From contig JAEWCY010000057.1 in NCBI GenBank assembly GCA_023390395.1, forward strand, positions 1-13,822: a stretch of 13,822 bases of DNA. Direction: 5' to 3'. This document shows, piece by piece, positions 1-7,835 of this stretch. A program made the translations under genes and the position numbers. The notes beneath the pieces were generated by a model, which was given only the letters and a program-made list of their open reading frames with translations, was not told where the DNA came from and searched no databases. Each line of letters starts with the position of its first letter. Position 1 is the first letter of the stretch. This stretch comes from Pseudomonadota bacterium. Its GTDB lineage: Bacteria; Desulfobacterota; Desulfovibrionia; Desulfovibrionales; Desulfovibrionaceae.

Positions 1-82
1 CCACGGGCGCCAGCGGCGAAGCGCCGCATTTCAAGAAAGATTGCCTTTAAGAGGCTTTCAAAAGTAAAATTCCTTCAAACTT

Positions 83-97
83 CGCCCCGCAGGGGCG
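83..97 (-). terminator. Possible second terminator hairpin of the minus-strand operon
   Basis: CGCCCC and GGGGCG arms flank a three-base loop. Read on the minus strand, the hairpin is followed by AAGTTTGAAGGAATTTTAC, a moderately T-rich tail, so it could be a backup intrinsic terminator about 130 bp beyond the hydrolase stop codon. The stem is short and the tail is interrupted, so the assignment is tentative. Confidence 0.35.
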
Positions 98-176
98 ACG
101 GGCCTCGCCGACGCACTCCCGCCCACGACCACCTGCCCACCCGGCTCACCCTTTCCTGCTTCCCCATCGAGGGGGT

Positions 177-199
177 CCGGGGGGCATCATGCCCCCCGG
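177..199 (-). terminator. Probable terminator hairpin after the GH57 gene
   Basis: A perfect inverted repeat with 10-bp arms (CCGGGGGGCA and TGCCCCCCGG) and a 3-nt loop starts about 30 bp downstream of the minus-strand stop codon at 230. No T-tract follows on the minus strand, so termination may be imperfect or need a cofactor. Position and stem strength suggest an mRNA 3' end. Confidence 0.5.
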
Positions 200-229
200 C
201 CGCCGGAGGCATCTTCAACCACTACATGC

Positions 230-2488
230 CTACACGGCGAACCCCAGCGCCTTGGCCAGCTCGACCATGCCGCCGCCTCCCGCTGCGAAGGGTCGGCGTT
301 CCCATAGGGCGTTCTGGGCGGCCCACCAGTCGGGGTGCAGGTCCAGGTCGGCGGCACGTTTGACGAGGGCGGCGAGTTTGCGGCCGTCGGGGTCCGGTGC
401 GGCGGCGCGGCGGGCGGTTTCGGCGGCGAGGCGCGCTTCCAGGGCCGCCTTGACGGGCGAGTTGCGGCCGGCTTCGAGGAGGAACAGGCGCAGCAGCGCG
501 GCGCGTTTTTCCGGCAGCGGCAGGTCGAAGACGTCGTGCCAGACGAGTCCCGGCCACAGGTGCAGCCACAGGGGGGCGAGGTTGATGGTGGTCTGGGCTT
601 CCTGGAGTTCGGTGACGAGTTTGCGGGCCCGGGCCGCCTGGGCGAGCATGGCGGCGAAGGCGGTTTCCTCGTCGTGGCGGGCGAAGGCGTCGGCCAGGGA
701 CTGGCGTTTGTTGACAGGCAGCCCCACGTCCCGCAGGCAGAAGCCTTCTTCCGCGCCGCCGGGCGCGGTCAGGGACAGGCAGCCGTCGAAGGGGTCGGCG
801 GTTTGGGCCGGCCGGTAGCGCACGGCCAGTTCCTCCACGGCGGTTTCCAGGCTGTAGCGGATGCGGGCCGTGCCGGGGCGGGCGTCGTCCTCGGGGTCGT
901 CGAGGCGCACGGCCACGGCCACGCCCGGCCAGACGGCCTCGGCGGTCTCGCCGGCCGGGGGCAGGCGGTCTTCCAGGGTGAGCTGGAGCAGGGCCTGGGA
1001 GACGAGGGTCTTGGGCGTTTCGCGGCGCGGGCGCACGAGGTTATCCCAGATGTCGCGGCCGGTGCCCATTTCGGGCTCGTTGGAGCGGGCCTCGGCCAGG
1101 ATGCCGGCGACTTCGGGCTCGGGGTCGGCCATGCCCGTGGCCCGGGCCAGTTCCATGGCCCGGCAGGCGAAGGTCAGGCCGTTGACGGGCTCCAGACGGG
1201 AGATCTCGTCGAAGAACCAGGCGCAGCTGGCGAAGGAGGACAGGCCCCAGGCCTGCATGGACAGGAGCTTCCAGGCCGTGCCCTGGCCGGCGGCGGGCAG
1301 TTTCGGGGCGAAGTGGGCCGCTTCGAAGGCTTGGGGGGCGAGGCTTGCGGCCATGACCTCGCCGTAGGCGACCAGGGCCTTTCGGGGGTCGACGAACAGG
1401 GACTGGCCGGCGTCGAAGAAGTGGGCGTCCAGGCGGGATTTGAGGAGGTTCAGCGCCTTTCGCAGCGGCGCGCGCCATTTCTGGTTGTAGCCGGGGTGTC
1501 CGCCCGTGGTGCAGCCGCAGTCCGAGCGCCAGCGTTCCACGCCGTGGGCGCAGCTCCAGGCCGAGGCCTCGCGGATGCGGGCGAAGCGCCGGGGCGGCTC
1601 GGCTTCGAGGAAGGCGGCGTAGTTGGTCAGGGCCAGTCCGTCGCGCCCGCTTCTGGCCTGGTCCAGCACGTAGGCCAGGGCCATTTCGCCGAAGGTGAAG
1701 TGGTGGCCGTAGGTTTCGCCGTCCGTGGCCAGCGAGAGCAGGCCCTGCCCGGCCGCGCCCGAGAGGCGGCGGAAGAATTGTTCTCCGTCGGCCAGCAGCC
1801 GCTCGAAGGCCACGGCCTGGGACAGGGGGCCGTGGTAGAAGAAGACGGCCATGGGCTTTCCCGAGGGCAGGGCCACCTTGTAGGGCCGGCGGATGTCCAG
1901 GCTGCCGGCGTCCACGCCCTGCCAGTTTTTGCCGTCGTCGCTGACCGCCTCGGCCTGGGACGGGGCCAGGATGGTGAAGCGGATGCCGGCGGCGGCCAGG
2001 GCTTCGAGGGTTTGCGTGTCCACGGCGGTCTCGGCCAGCCACATGCCTTCCGGGGCGCGGCCGAAGCGGGCCTTGAAGTCGGCCACGGCCCAGGCCGTTT
2101 CCAGTTCCTTGTCGAGTTCCGAGGCCAGGGGCAGGATGACGTGGTGGTAGACTTGCGCCAGGGCGTTGCCGTGGCCCAGGCGCTTAAGGCTCGCCTTGTC
2201 CGCCTCCAGGATGCGGGCGTAGGTCTCCGGGGCCGAGCGGGCCATCCAGGAGAGCAGCGTCGGTCCGACGTTGAAGCTCATCCATTCGTAGCAGTTGAGC
2301 AGTTCGACGATGCGGCCCGCGCCGTCCAGGCGTCTGGCCCTGGCCATGGGCGTGTAGGATTCGCGGCAGATGCGTTCGTTCCAGTGGCGGCTGGGGGCGG
2401 CGCTGCCTTCGGGCAGGATGTGGCCGAGCCAGGGGTCTTCGCGGGGGGGCTGGTAGAAATGGCCGTGGATGCAGAGGGCGCGGTCCAT
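230..2488 (-). CDS. Glycoside hydrolase family 57 protein with DUF3536 region
   Basis: This 752-residue protein looks like a cytoplasmic GH57 enzyme acting on alpha-glucans (amylase, branching or transferase type); no signal peptide is seen. It opens with the GH57 signature HGHFYQPP (residues 8-15). The GMWLAE motif places the expected nucleophile at Glu153, and the ATDGETYGHH motif places the expected acid/base at Asp256. A Cys-rich block (HGVERWRSDCGC, about residue 315) follows, and the C-terminal half matches the DUF3536 extension that accompanies this subfamily. Length is normal for GH57-DUF3536 proteins. The ATG at 2488 has an AGGAG about 10 nt upstream, overlapping the end of the preceding gene, whose stop lies only 7 bp away, so the two are probably co-transcribed and translationally coupled. 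The actual substrate cannot be read from sequence; glycogen or maltodextrin turnover is a family-based guess. Confidence 0.9.
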   Translation of the reverse strand: MDRALCIHGHFYQPPREDPWLGHILPEGSAAPSRHWNERICRESYTPMARARRLDGAGRIVELLNCYEWMSFNVGPTLLSWMARSAPETYARILEADKASLKRLGHGNALAQVYHHVILPLASELDKELETAWAVADFKARFGRAPEGMWLAETAVDTQTLEALAAAGIRFTILAPSQAEAVSDDGKNWQGVDAGSLDIRRPYKVALPSGKPMAVFFYHGPLSQAVAFERLLADGEQFFRRLSGAAGQGLLSLATDGETYGHHFTFGEMALAYVLDQARSGRDGLALTNYAAFLEAEPPRRFARIREASAWSCAHGVERWRSDCGCTTGGHPGYNQKWRAPLRKALNLLKSRLDAHFFDAGQSLFVDPRKALVAYGEVMAASLAPQAFEAAHFAPKLPAAGQGTAWKLLSMQAWGLSSFASCAWFFDEISRLEPVNGLTFACRAMELARATGMADPEPEVAGILAEARSNEPEMGTGRDIWDNLVRPRRETPKTLVSQALLQLTLEDRLPPAGETAEAVWPGVAVAVRLDDPEDDARPGTARIRYSLETAVEELAVRYRPAQTADPFDGCLSLTAPGGAEEGFCLRDVGLPVNKRQSLADAFARHDEETAFAAMLAQAARARKLVTELQEAQTTINLAPLWLHLWPGLVWHDVFDLPLPEKRAALLRLFLLEAGRNSPVKAALEARLAAETARRAAAPDPDGRKLAALVKRAADLDLHPDWWAAQNALWERRPFAAGGGGMVELAKALGFAV

Positions 2489-2495
2489 GCTGGGG

Positions 2496-4016
2496 CTACT
2501 CCTGTCCGTTTGGGCGTTCGATGCCGGGGCCCTGGGCCTCGGGCGGGGAAAAGACCTTCCGGTCGAGGTCGCCGAGCGCCTTGCCGGCGATGCGGGCCTC
2601 GCGGCGGCGCAGCAGCGAGGCGTCCACGTAATGCACTTCCATGGGGCCGACCTTGGGTCGGACCAGGGCCAGGGAGATGCCGGGCCAGGTCCACAGGTGG
2701 ATGCGGCCGCCGTCCTCGCCGGGCCGGTCCGAGGGCGGGCCGTACTTGGCGCTGTAGGCGGCGAGCACCCGCTCGTAGTCCTTGTCCGGCGCGTCGCCCG
2801 AGGGCGCGACGACCAGGGTGACGCTGGCCAGGCGGTTCTCGTCGTAGGCGTACAGCACGCTTGTCAAGGGTATGTCGCCGAGGTGCAGCCGTTCGTCGGC
2901 GCGGCGGAAATAGCGCCGGTCCCGGTGGGTGTAGAGGTATTCGCCGGCCGGCAGGCTCTGGGGGGCGGAGCCGAAGGCCGCGCCGCGAAAGGAACGGGGC
3001 GGCTCTCCGCGCGAGAAGATGCGCAGGCCGCCCGAGAGCGACGGCGGCGCGCCCCCGGACGCCTCGGCCGCGGCGGCCTCGGCCAGGAGCCTGGCGTCGG
3101 CGTAGCGCACGGCCACGCCGCCGGCCTCGGCGTCGCGGGTGAGGGCGATCTGGGCGTCGGGCCAGCTCCAGACGAGTTCCTCCTCCAGGGTGGCGGGGAT
3201 GGCCCGGGGCGGGCCGTATTTGGTCTGGTAGGCCCGGCGCAGGGCCTCGAAGTCGTCGGCGTTTTCCATGCGCATGACCACGGCGAAGAGGCGGTCCCGG
3301 AAAAAGCCGTAGAGCACGTCGGAAAGTCGCATCTCGCCCAATTCCAGGCGGTCGCCCCGGCGGCGGTAGTAGGAGGCCGCGCCCTCGGAATAGGCCGGGA
3401 CGAGGCCCGGGATGGAGGGGCGCTCGCGGCCGAAGCGCAGGCCCCGGAAGCCGATGGGGCCGCGCGCCCGGACGTCCTCGGCCGACTGCCAGACCTCGCG
3501 TTCGTCCTGGGTCAGCTCCGGCAGGTAGACGTAGTCTATGACCGTCTCGCCCTCCCGGGCGAAGTGCGACAGGGAGACGCGAAGCGTCGGCTGGTCCCAG
3601 ACGAGGCGGACATAGCCCGGCGCGCCCTCGCGCTGGGGCCGGCCGTATTTGGATTCGTAGGCGGCGATCAGCGGGGCCAGCCCCTGGCAGCCGGACACGG
3701 TCATGCGCACGAAATAGAGCCCGACCCGGGAAAAGCCGTAGCGGATGTCCGTGGGGCAGTCCTCGGCCAGGGGCTTGTCGCCTTCGCGGCGGTAGAAGTC
3801 GGTTTCGCCGAAGCCGGCGAAGCGGACGAGCCCGGGGATGGCGGCCGGGGCGGCGCCGAAGGGGACGCCCCGGAATTCCGGCGCTTTTTGCGGCTGCGGC
3901 GCGGCCGGGGCCGGCGAGGGCAGGCCAAGCAGCAGGCAGGCCACGAGCAGGAGCAGGCGGCCGGACCAGGCGGCCGCGTCGCCGGCCGGCGTGGAGCGGG
4001 AAAAGGTGCGCGCCAT
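2496..4016 (-). CDS. Secreted protein with three tandem copies of an unknown domain
   Basis: I do not recognise the family. The 506-residue protein has a hydrophobic segment at residues 21-32 and a likely signal-peptidase cut near Ala38-Ala39, so it is probably periplasmic or exported. The mature part is three copies of one domain starting at about residues 48, 190 and 343 with the motif FRG-x2-FG. Each copy continues with an aromatic/RR-x-D stretch (YYRRRGDRLELG in copy 2), a VLY-aromatic segment, an AY-x2-KYG-P motif, a W-x-P strand, and a closing Y-x-D-A-x-LL. Copy 1 is the most divergent and carries an extra Cys pair (in DCPTD and SGCQG) that could form a disulfide. The ATG at 4016 has GGAAG just upstream. 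The gene sits 19 bp after the HAMP protein and 7 bp before the GH57 gene, in an apparent operon. It could be a ligand-binding or structural envelope protein; function is unknown. Confidence 0.85.
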   Translation of the reverse strand: MARTFSRSTPAGDAAAWSGRLLLLVACLLLGLPSPAPAAPQPQKAPEFRGVPFGAAPAAIPGLVRFAGFGETDFYRREGDKPLAEDCPTDIRYGFSRVGLYFVRMTVSGCQGLAPLIAAYESKYGRPQREGAPGYVRLVWDQPTLRVSLSHFAREGETVIDYVYLPELTQDEREVWQSAEDVRARGPIGFRGLRFGRERPSIPGLVPAYSEGAASYYRRRGDRLELGEMRLSDVLYGFFRDRLFAVVMRMENADDFEALRRAYQTKYGPPRAIPATLEEELVWSWPDAQIALTRDAEAGGVAVRYADARLLAEAAAAEASGGAPPSLSGGLRIFSRGEPPRSFRGAAFGSAPQSLPAGEYLYTHRDRRYFRRADERLHLGDIPLTSVLYAYDENRLASVTLVVAPSGDAPDKDYERVLAAYSAKYGPPSDRPGEDGGRIHLWTWPGISLALVRPKVGPMEVHYVDASLLRRREARIAGKALGDLDRKVFSPPEAQGPGIERPNGQE

Positions 4017-4035
4017 GGCGTCTTCCGTGGCGGGG

Positions 4036-5199
4036 CTAGCGGGCCAGGCGCTTGCCGAGCCGCCGGGCCATCTCGCGCAGGCTCTCGGCCAGCCGGCCCA
4101 CCTCGTCGCGGCGGGAGACGGACAGGGAGCCGGTCAACCGGCCGTCGGAAAGGTCCTTGGCGAAGGCGGCGCAGCGGCGCACCGGCAGGCCCAGGGCGAA
4201 GGCCATGGCCACGGCGAAGGCGACGCCGAGGACGAGGATGCCCCAGGCCCCGGCGAGGATGGTCAGGCGCGAGCCCCGAAGCGAGGCGGCCAGGGCTCCG
4301 GCGTCGCCGGCGGCCTCGGCCAGGGACGCGCCGCCGAGGGCCGTGGCCGCGGCCAGGGAGGCGCGTTCGGCCTCCAGGATCTGGCGGCCCGTGGCCCGCA
4401 GGGCCTCCCATTCGGCCAGAAGCGCCGCCACGGCCTGGCGGTAGTCGGCCAGGGCGGAAAAGGACGGCCCGAGCCGCCGGGCGTCGTCGTCCGAGCCGGC
4501 CCTGGCCTCGCGCAGGGAGGCCTCGGCCGCGTCGAAGCGGGCGGTCGCCTCGACCAGGCGGGACGGGTCGCGCTGGGCCCGGGCGGTTTCGGCGGCCTCG
4601 CGCACGTCGCGGCCGGCGGCCAGGGCGGCCTGGGCGGCCTTGAGGCGCTTGGCGTGCTGGCGCAGGGGGTCGGGCTGGGGATACTTGGCGGCGAGCTCCT
4701 TGTCCCATTGGGCGGTCTTCTGGTCCATGTAGCCGGTCACGGCCTGGGCGTAGCCCTCGGCGGCCCGGTCCAGGGCGGCCCGGGCGGCGTCCACGCGCTC
4801 GTTGCCGACCACCGAGGCCTCGGCGGCCTTTTTGTAGGCGTCCAGGAAGTAGCCGATTTTTTCGGCCTCGGCGGCCAGGGACTCCATGCCCGGCCGGGAG
4901 GCGGCTTCGCTGGCGTCGTGCAGGGCGTCGGCGGCCTTGGCCAGGTCCTTTTTCGCCCGCTCCAGGGCCTCGCGGTCGGCCGTCAGGGCGTAGCCCCGGA
5001 TGGCCTGGGCGGCGAGCAGCAGCCGGCGCTCCACGGCCACGGCCAGATCGGCCCGGGGCAGGCGGGCGGTTTCCAGGGCGCGGGAGCGGTCGGCCAGGGC
5101 GTCCAGGCGGGAGACGGCGAAGAGGCCGAGCAGCAGGGCGGCCGCCGCCGGCAGGATCACGGCGGCGGCGATCTTGGCGGGAAAAAGCGGAAACCTCAT
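4036..5199 (-). CDS. Receptor-like membrane protein ending at a HAMP domain
   Basis: This 387-residue protein has the front half of a chemoreceptor or histidine kinase. A transmembrane helix lies at about residues 9-28, followed by a long Ala-rich, almost entirely helical periplasmic region (about 29-312) of the size of the helical bimodular or four-helix-bundle MCP sensors. A second transmembrane helix follows (about 314-336), then a HAMP domain (about 337-387, with RRDEVGRLAESLREM). The chain then stops: there is no methyl-accepting, kinase, cyclase or GGDEF output domain, and the next gene begins 19 bp later. The start is the ATG at 5199, which has AAAGGA 9 nt upstream; a GTG at 5247 in the same frame lacks such a site and would add a polar tail before the membrane helix. 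It is first in an apparent operon with the repeat protein and the GH57 enzyme. Role unknown: it may signal through a partner, or be a truncated receptor. Confidence 0.8.
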   Translation of the reverse strand: MRFPLFPAKIAAAVILPAAAALLLGLFAVSRLDALADRSRALETARLPRADLAVAVERRLLLAAQAIRGYALTADREALERAKKDLAKAADALHDASEAASRPGMESLAAEAEKIGYFLDAYKKAAEASVVGNERVDAARAALDRAAEGYAQAVTGYMDQKTAQWDKELAAKYPQPDPLRQHAKRLKAAQAALAAGRDVREAAETARAQRDPSRLVEATARFDAAEASLREARAGSDDDARRLGPSFSALADYRQAVAALLAEWEALRATGRQILEAERASLAAATALGGASLAEAAGDAGALAASLRGSRLTILAGAWGILVLGVAFAVAMAFALGLPVRRCAAFAKDLSDGRLTGSLSVSRRDEVGRLAESLREMARRLGKRLAR

Positions 5200-5280
5200 G
5201 CCGGTGCGTCCTTTGTTTGGGAATGCGGCACGGGGGCGACGGGACACGGCTGGCCGGGCTCCCGGGCGAGAGGATGACCA

Positions 5281-5308
5281 TGCATAGCGAGTATTGGCCG
5301 GAAATCAA
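5281..5308 (-). promoter_or_regulatory. Weak candidate promoter for the HAMP/repeat/GH57 operon
   Basis: On the minus strand TTGATT (5303-5308) and TATGCA (5281-5286) are separated by 16 bp, ending about 80 bp upstream of the ATG at 5199. Both boxes match the sigma-70 consensus only partly. Chosen because this is the most AT-rich patch of the upstream region. Confidence 0.3.
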
Positions 5309-5402
5309 AGGGGGAAAAGACGAATGCCTCCGAGGGGGGAACATTTCCGGAGGAAACCCGCGGCCCGGGGCGGGGAAGGAGCGCGGCAAACGGTCCGGTC
5401 CG

Positions 5403-5452
5403 CCCGGGTCCGGACGGTCGGGAGAAGGGAGGTCCGGCCGGCCGGACCCGGG
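5403..5452. repeat. Nested GC-rich inverted repeats
   Basis: An 11-bp inverted repeat (CCCGGGTCCGG at 5403-5413, CCGGACCCGGG at 5442-5452) overlaps a perfect 18-bp palindrome, GGTCCGGCCGGCCGGACC, at 5431-5448. They lie between the pstB end and the start of the next minus-strand operon, adjacent to the hairpin at 5463-5499. They could form alternative RNA structures or be protein-binding sites; some self-complementarity is expected by chance in DNA this GC-rich. Confidence 0.6.
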
Positions 5453-5462
5453 CTGCCGGGAG

Positions 5463-5499
5463 GCGCGGAACCGGCCCGCCGGCCTGGCCGGTTCCGCGC
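5463..5499 (-). terminator. Probable terminator hairpin after pstB
   Basis: A perfect inverted repeat with 14-bp arms (GCGCGGAACCGGCC at 5463-5476, GGCCGGTTCCGCGC at 5486-5499) and a 9-nt loop begins 6 bp beyond the pstB stop codon. No T-tract follows on the minus strand. The very stable stem and its position suggest an mRNA 3' end or 3'-stabilising structure. Confidence 0.6.
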
Positions 5500-5505
5500 G
5501 TGGCA

Positions 5506-6267
<762 letters not shown>

Positions 6268-6343
6268 GGGCGGTTCCTTTTCGTTCACAGCCGGTCGGGC
6301 GGGGAGTCGGTCGGGCGCATCCTGACGGCCGGGTGTGGAAGTT

Positions 6344-7831
6344 TCATGACGATTGGGTCGATGGTCCGAGACAAAGGTCCTGGGGCGAGACCTCGGCCTC
6401 GGGCGCGGCCCCGCGGGCGGCGGGCAGGGTGAAGTACACGGCCGCCCCGGTCATCTCGCCCCGGCCCCGGTCGGCCCAGACGCGGCCGCCGTGGCGCTCC
6501 ACGATGTGCTTGACGATGGCCAGGCCGAGCCCGGTGCTGCCCGGGGTCTTGGAGCGGTGGCGCTCCACCCGGTAGAAGCGCTCGAACACGCGCTGGCGCT
6601 CCTCGGGCGGGATGCCCGGCCCCTGGTCCAGCACGCCGAAGGTCACGGCCCCGCCGCCCTGGTCGCGGGCGGCGTTCATGACGATGCGCGAGCCTTCCGG
6701 GGCGAAGCGGGCGGCGTTTTCGATCAGGTTGCGCCAGACCTGGGTGAGCTGGCCGGCGTCGCAGCGCACGGCCAGGTCGGCGCCTGGCGGCAGCTGGTTG
6801 TCCAGGGAAAGGCGGCGCGCCTGGGCCAGGGTCTCGCATTCGCGCACGGCGTCGGCCAGGGCGGCGGCGGGATCGGCCCTGGGTTCGGGCCGGCCGTCGG
6901 CCCCGCCCTCGGCCGCGCCGGGCTGCTCTTCCAGGCGGGCCAGGGTGAGGATGTCGTCCACCATCTTGGACATGTGATTGGCGTTTTTGAGGATGACGTC
7001 CAGGAAGCGGCGTTTTTCCGGGGCCAGCTCCGGCGCGGCCGAAAGGAGCGTCTCGGCGTAGCCCTTGATGGAAGTCAGCGGCGTGCGCATCTCGTGGGTG
7101 ACGTTGGCCGCGAAATCGCGCCGCACCCGGGAGAGCCGGCGCGTTTCGGAAACGTCGTGAAAGACCAGCACCGCGCCGTGGTCGCGCCGGGCATCGGCCG
7201 GGTCGCGTCCCAGGCGCACCAGGGAGACCTCGTAGAACCGCCCCGGCCCGAGCTCCATCTCCAGGCTCGCCCCGGCCGGGGCGTCGTCGGTCCGGTCGCC
7301 GAGCAGGCGGTCGCAGGCCATCTGCAGCTCCGGGCTCGGGGCCACCTCGATGGGCCGCCGTCCGGCCAGCTCGCCGCTGACCGGGACGATGCGCTTGAGC
7401 GCCGGGTTGGTCACGCGGATCCTGCCGGCCGCGTCCAGGACCATGACGCCTTCGCGCATGCCGTCCAGGATGGCTTCCAGCTGGGTCTTCTGGTCGGTGA
7501 TGGTGGCGATGTGGGATTCGATACGCCGGGCCATGTGGTTGACGGCCTCGGCCAGGTCGCTGAATTCGCCCCCCGGGGTCAGGTGGAGCCGGCGGCGGTA
7601 GTCGCCGTCGCCGATGGCCCGGGCCACGGCGATGACCTCGGCCAGGGACCGGGACAGGCTCTTGCCGATGAGCCAGTAGGCCCCTGCGGCCAGGGCCAGG
7701 GCCCAGGCATGGGCGAGGAGCCGTTCGGTCCGGGTGGCCGAGGGCAAAAGTTCCGGCACGGCGAGGCTGGCGGCGGTCACGGCCAGGCACACGGCCGCGG
7801 CCCGCAGGCCCAGGGTGGCGACGGCGCGCAA
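6344..7831 (-). CDS. phoR: PhoR-type sensor histidine kinase
   Basis: This 495-residue inner-membrane kinase fits PhoR, which phosphorylates PhoB when phosphate is scarce. Two transmembrane helices (about 7-25 and 40-57) are separated by only a short periplasmic stretch, the PhoR arrangement that implies no direct external ligand sensing. A HAMP domain (about 58-110) and a PAS domain (about 118-220, with AILDGMREGVMVLDAAGRI) follow. The HisKA H-box is NVTHEMRTPLTS, with the phospho-acceptor at His246. The ATPase has N-box NLIENAARF, G1 DQGPGIPP and G2 GSTGLGLAIV. The start is a TTG at 7831: its AAGGAG lies 7 nt upstream and overlaps the end of phoB, which supports translational coupling (4-bp gap). 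The C-terminal 20 or so residues after the ATPase are an unstructured tail. PhoR rather than another kinase is inferred from topology and from adjacent phoB and pstB. Confidence 0.9.
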   Translation of the reverse strand: MRAVATLGLRAAAVCLAVTAASLAVPELLPSATRTERLLAHAWALALAAGAYWLIGKSLSRSLAEVIAVARAIGDGDYRRRLHLTPGGEFSDLAEAVNHMARRIESHIATITDQKTQLEAILDGMREGVMVLDAAGRIRVTNPALKRIVPVSGELAGRRPIEVAPSPELQMACDRLLGDRTDDAPAGASLEMELGPGRFYEVSLVRLGRDPADARRDHGAVLVFHDVSETRRLSRVRRDFAANVTHEMRTPLTSIKGYAETLLSAAPELAPEKRRFLDVILKNANHMSKMVDDILTLARLEEQPGAAEGGADGRPEPRADPAAALADAVRECETLAQARRLSLDNQLPPGADLAVRCDAGQLTQVWRNLIENAARFAPEGSRIVMNAARDQGGGAVTFGVLDQGPGIPPEERQRVFERFYRVERHRSKTPGSTGLGLAIVKHIVERHGGRVWADRGRGEMTGAAVYFTLPAARGAAPEAEVSPQDLCLGPSTQSS

Positions 7832-7835
7832 GGAC

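Larger units (their letters stand above)
1..229. other. Intergenic region with AT-rich island and hairpins
   Basis: No convincing gene lies here. Positions 28-82 are conspicuously AT-rich against the GC-rich surroundings. Three perfect hairpins are visible: 13-27 (6-bp arms, loop AAG), 83-97 (6-bp arms, loop GCA) and 177-199 (10-bp arms). The first, followed on the plus strand by ATTTCAAGAAAG, could end a plus-strand gene lying left of the window. The other two lie downstream of the minus-strand glycoside hydrolase gene. The short open frames that run through this stretch have no ribosome site or recognisable product. Confidence 0.6.

Noticed and set aside
335..2821. Long plus-strand open frame of 828 codons opposite the GH57 gene
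   Set aside because: Its product is a low-complexity Gly/Val/Gln-rich mirror of the GH57 codons, with no motif or ribosome site. Long antisense frames are expected in DNA this GC-rich.
3930..4016. Lipoprotein signal (LVAC at residues 24-27) in the repeat protein
   Set aside because: The hydrophobic stretch before the Cys is too short and continues after it (LLLGLP), which fits ordinary signal peptidase cleavage at APA better.
2469..4643. Long plus-strand open frame opposite the repeat protein and HAMP protein genes
   Set aside because: It spans two well-supported minus-strand genes and decays into Arg/Pro/Gly-rich sequence, so it is a shadow.
6268..6346. Separate Pho box directly upstream of pstB
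   Set aside because: Two GTCA elements are present on the minus strand but 24 bp apart, not in the 11-bp period.
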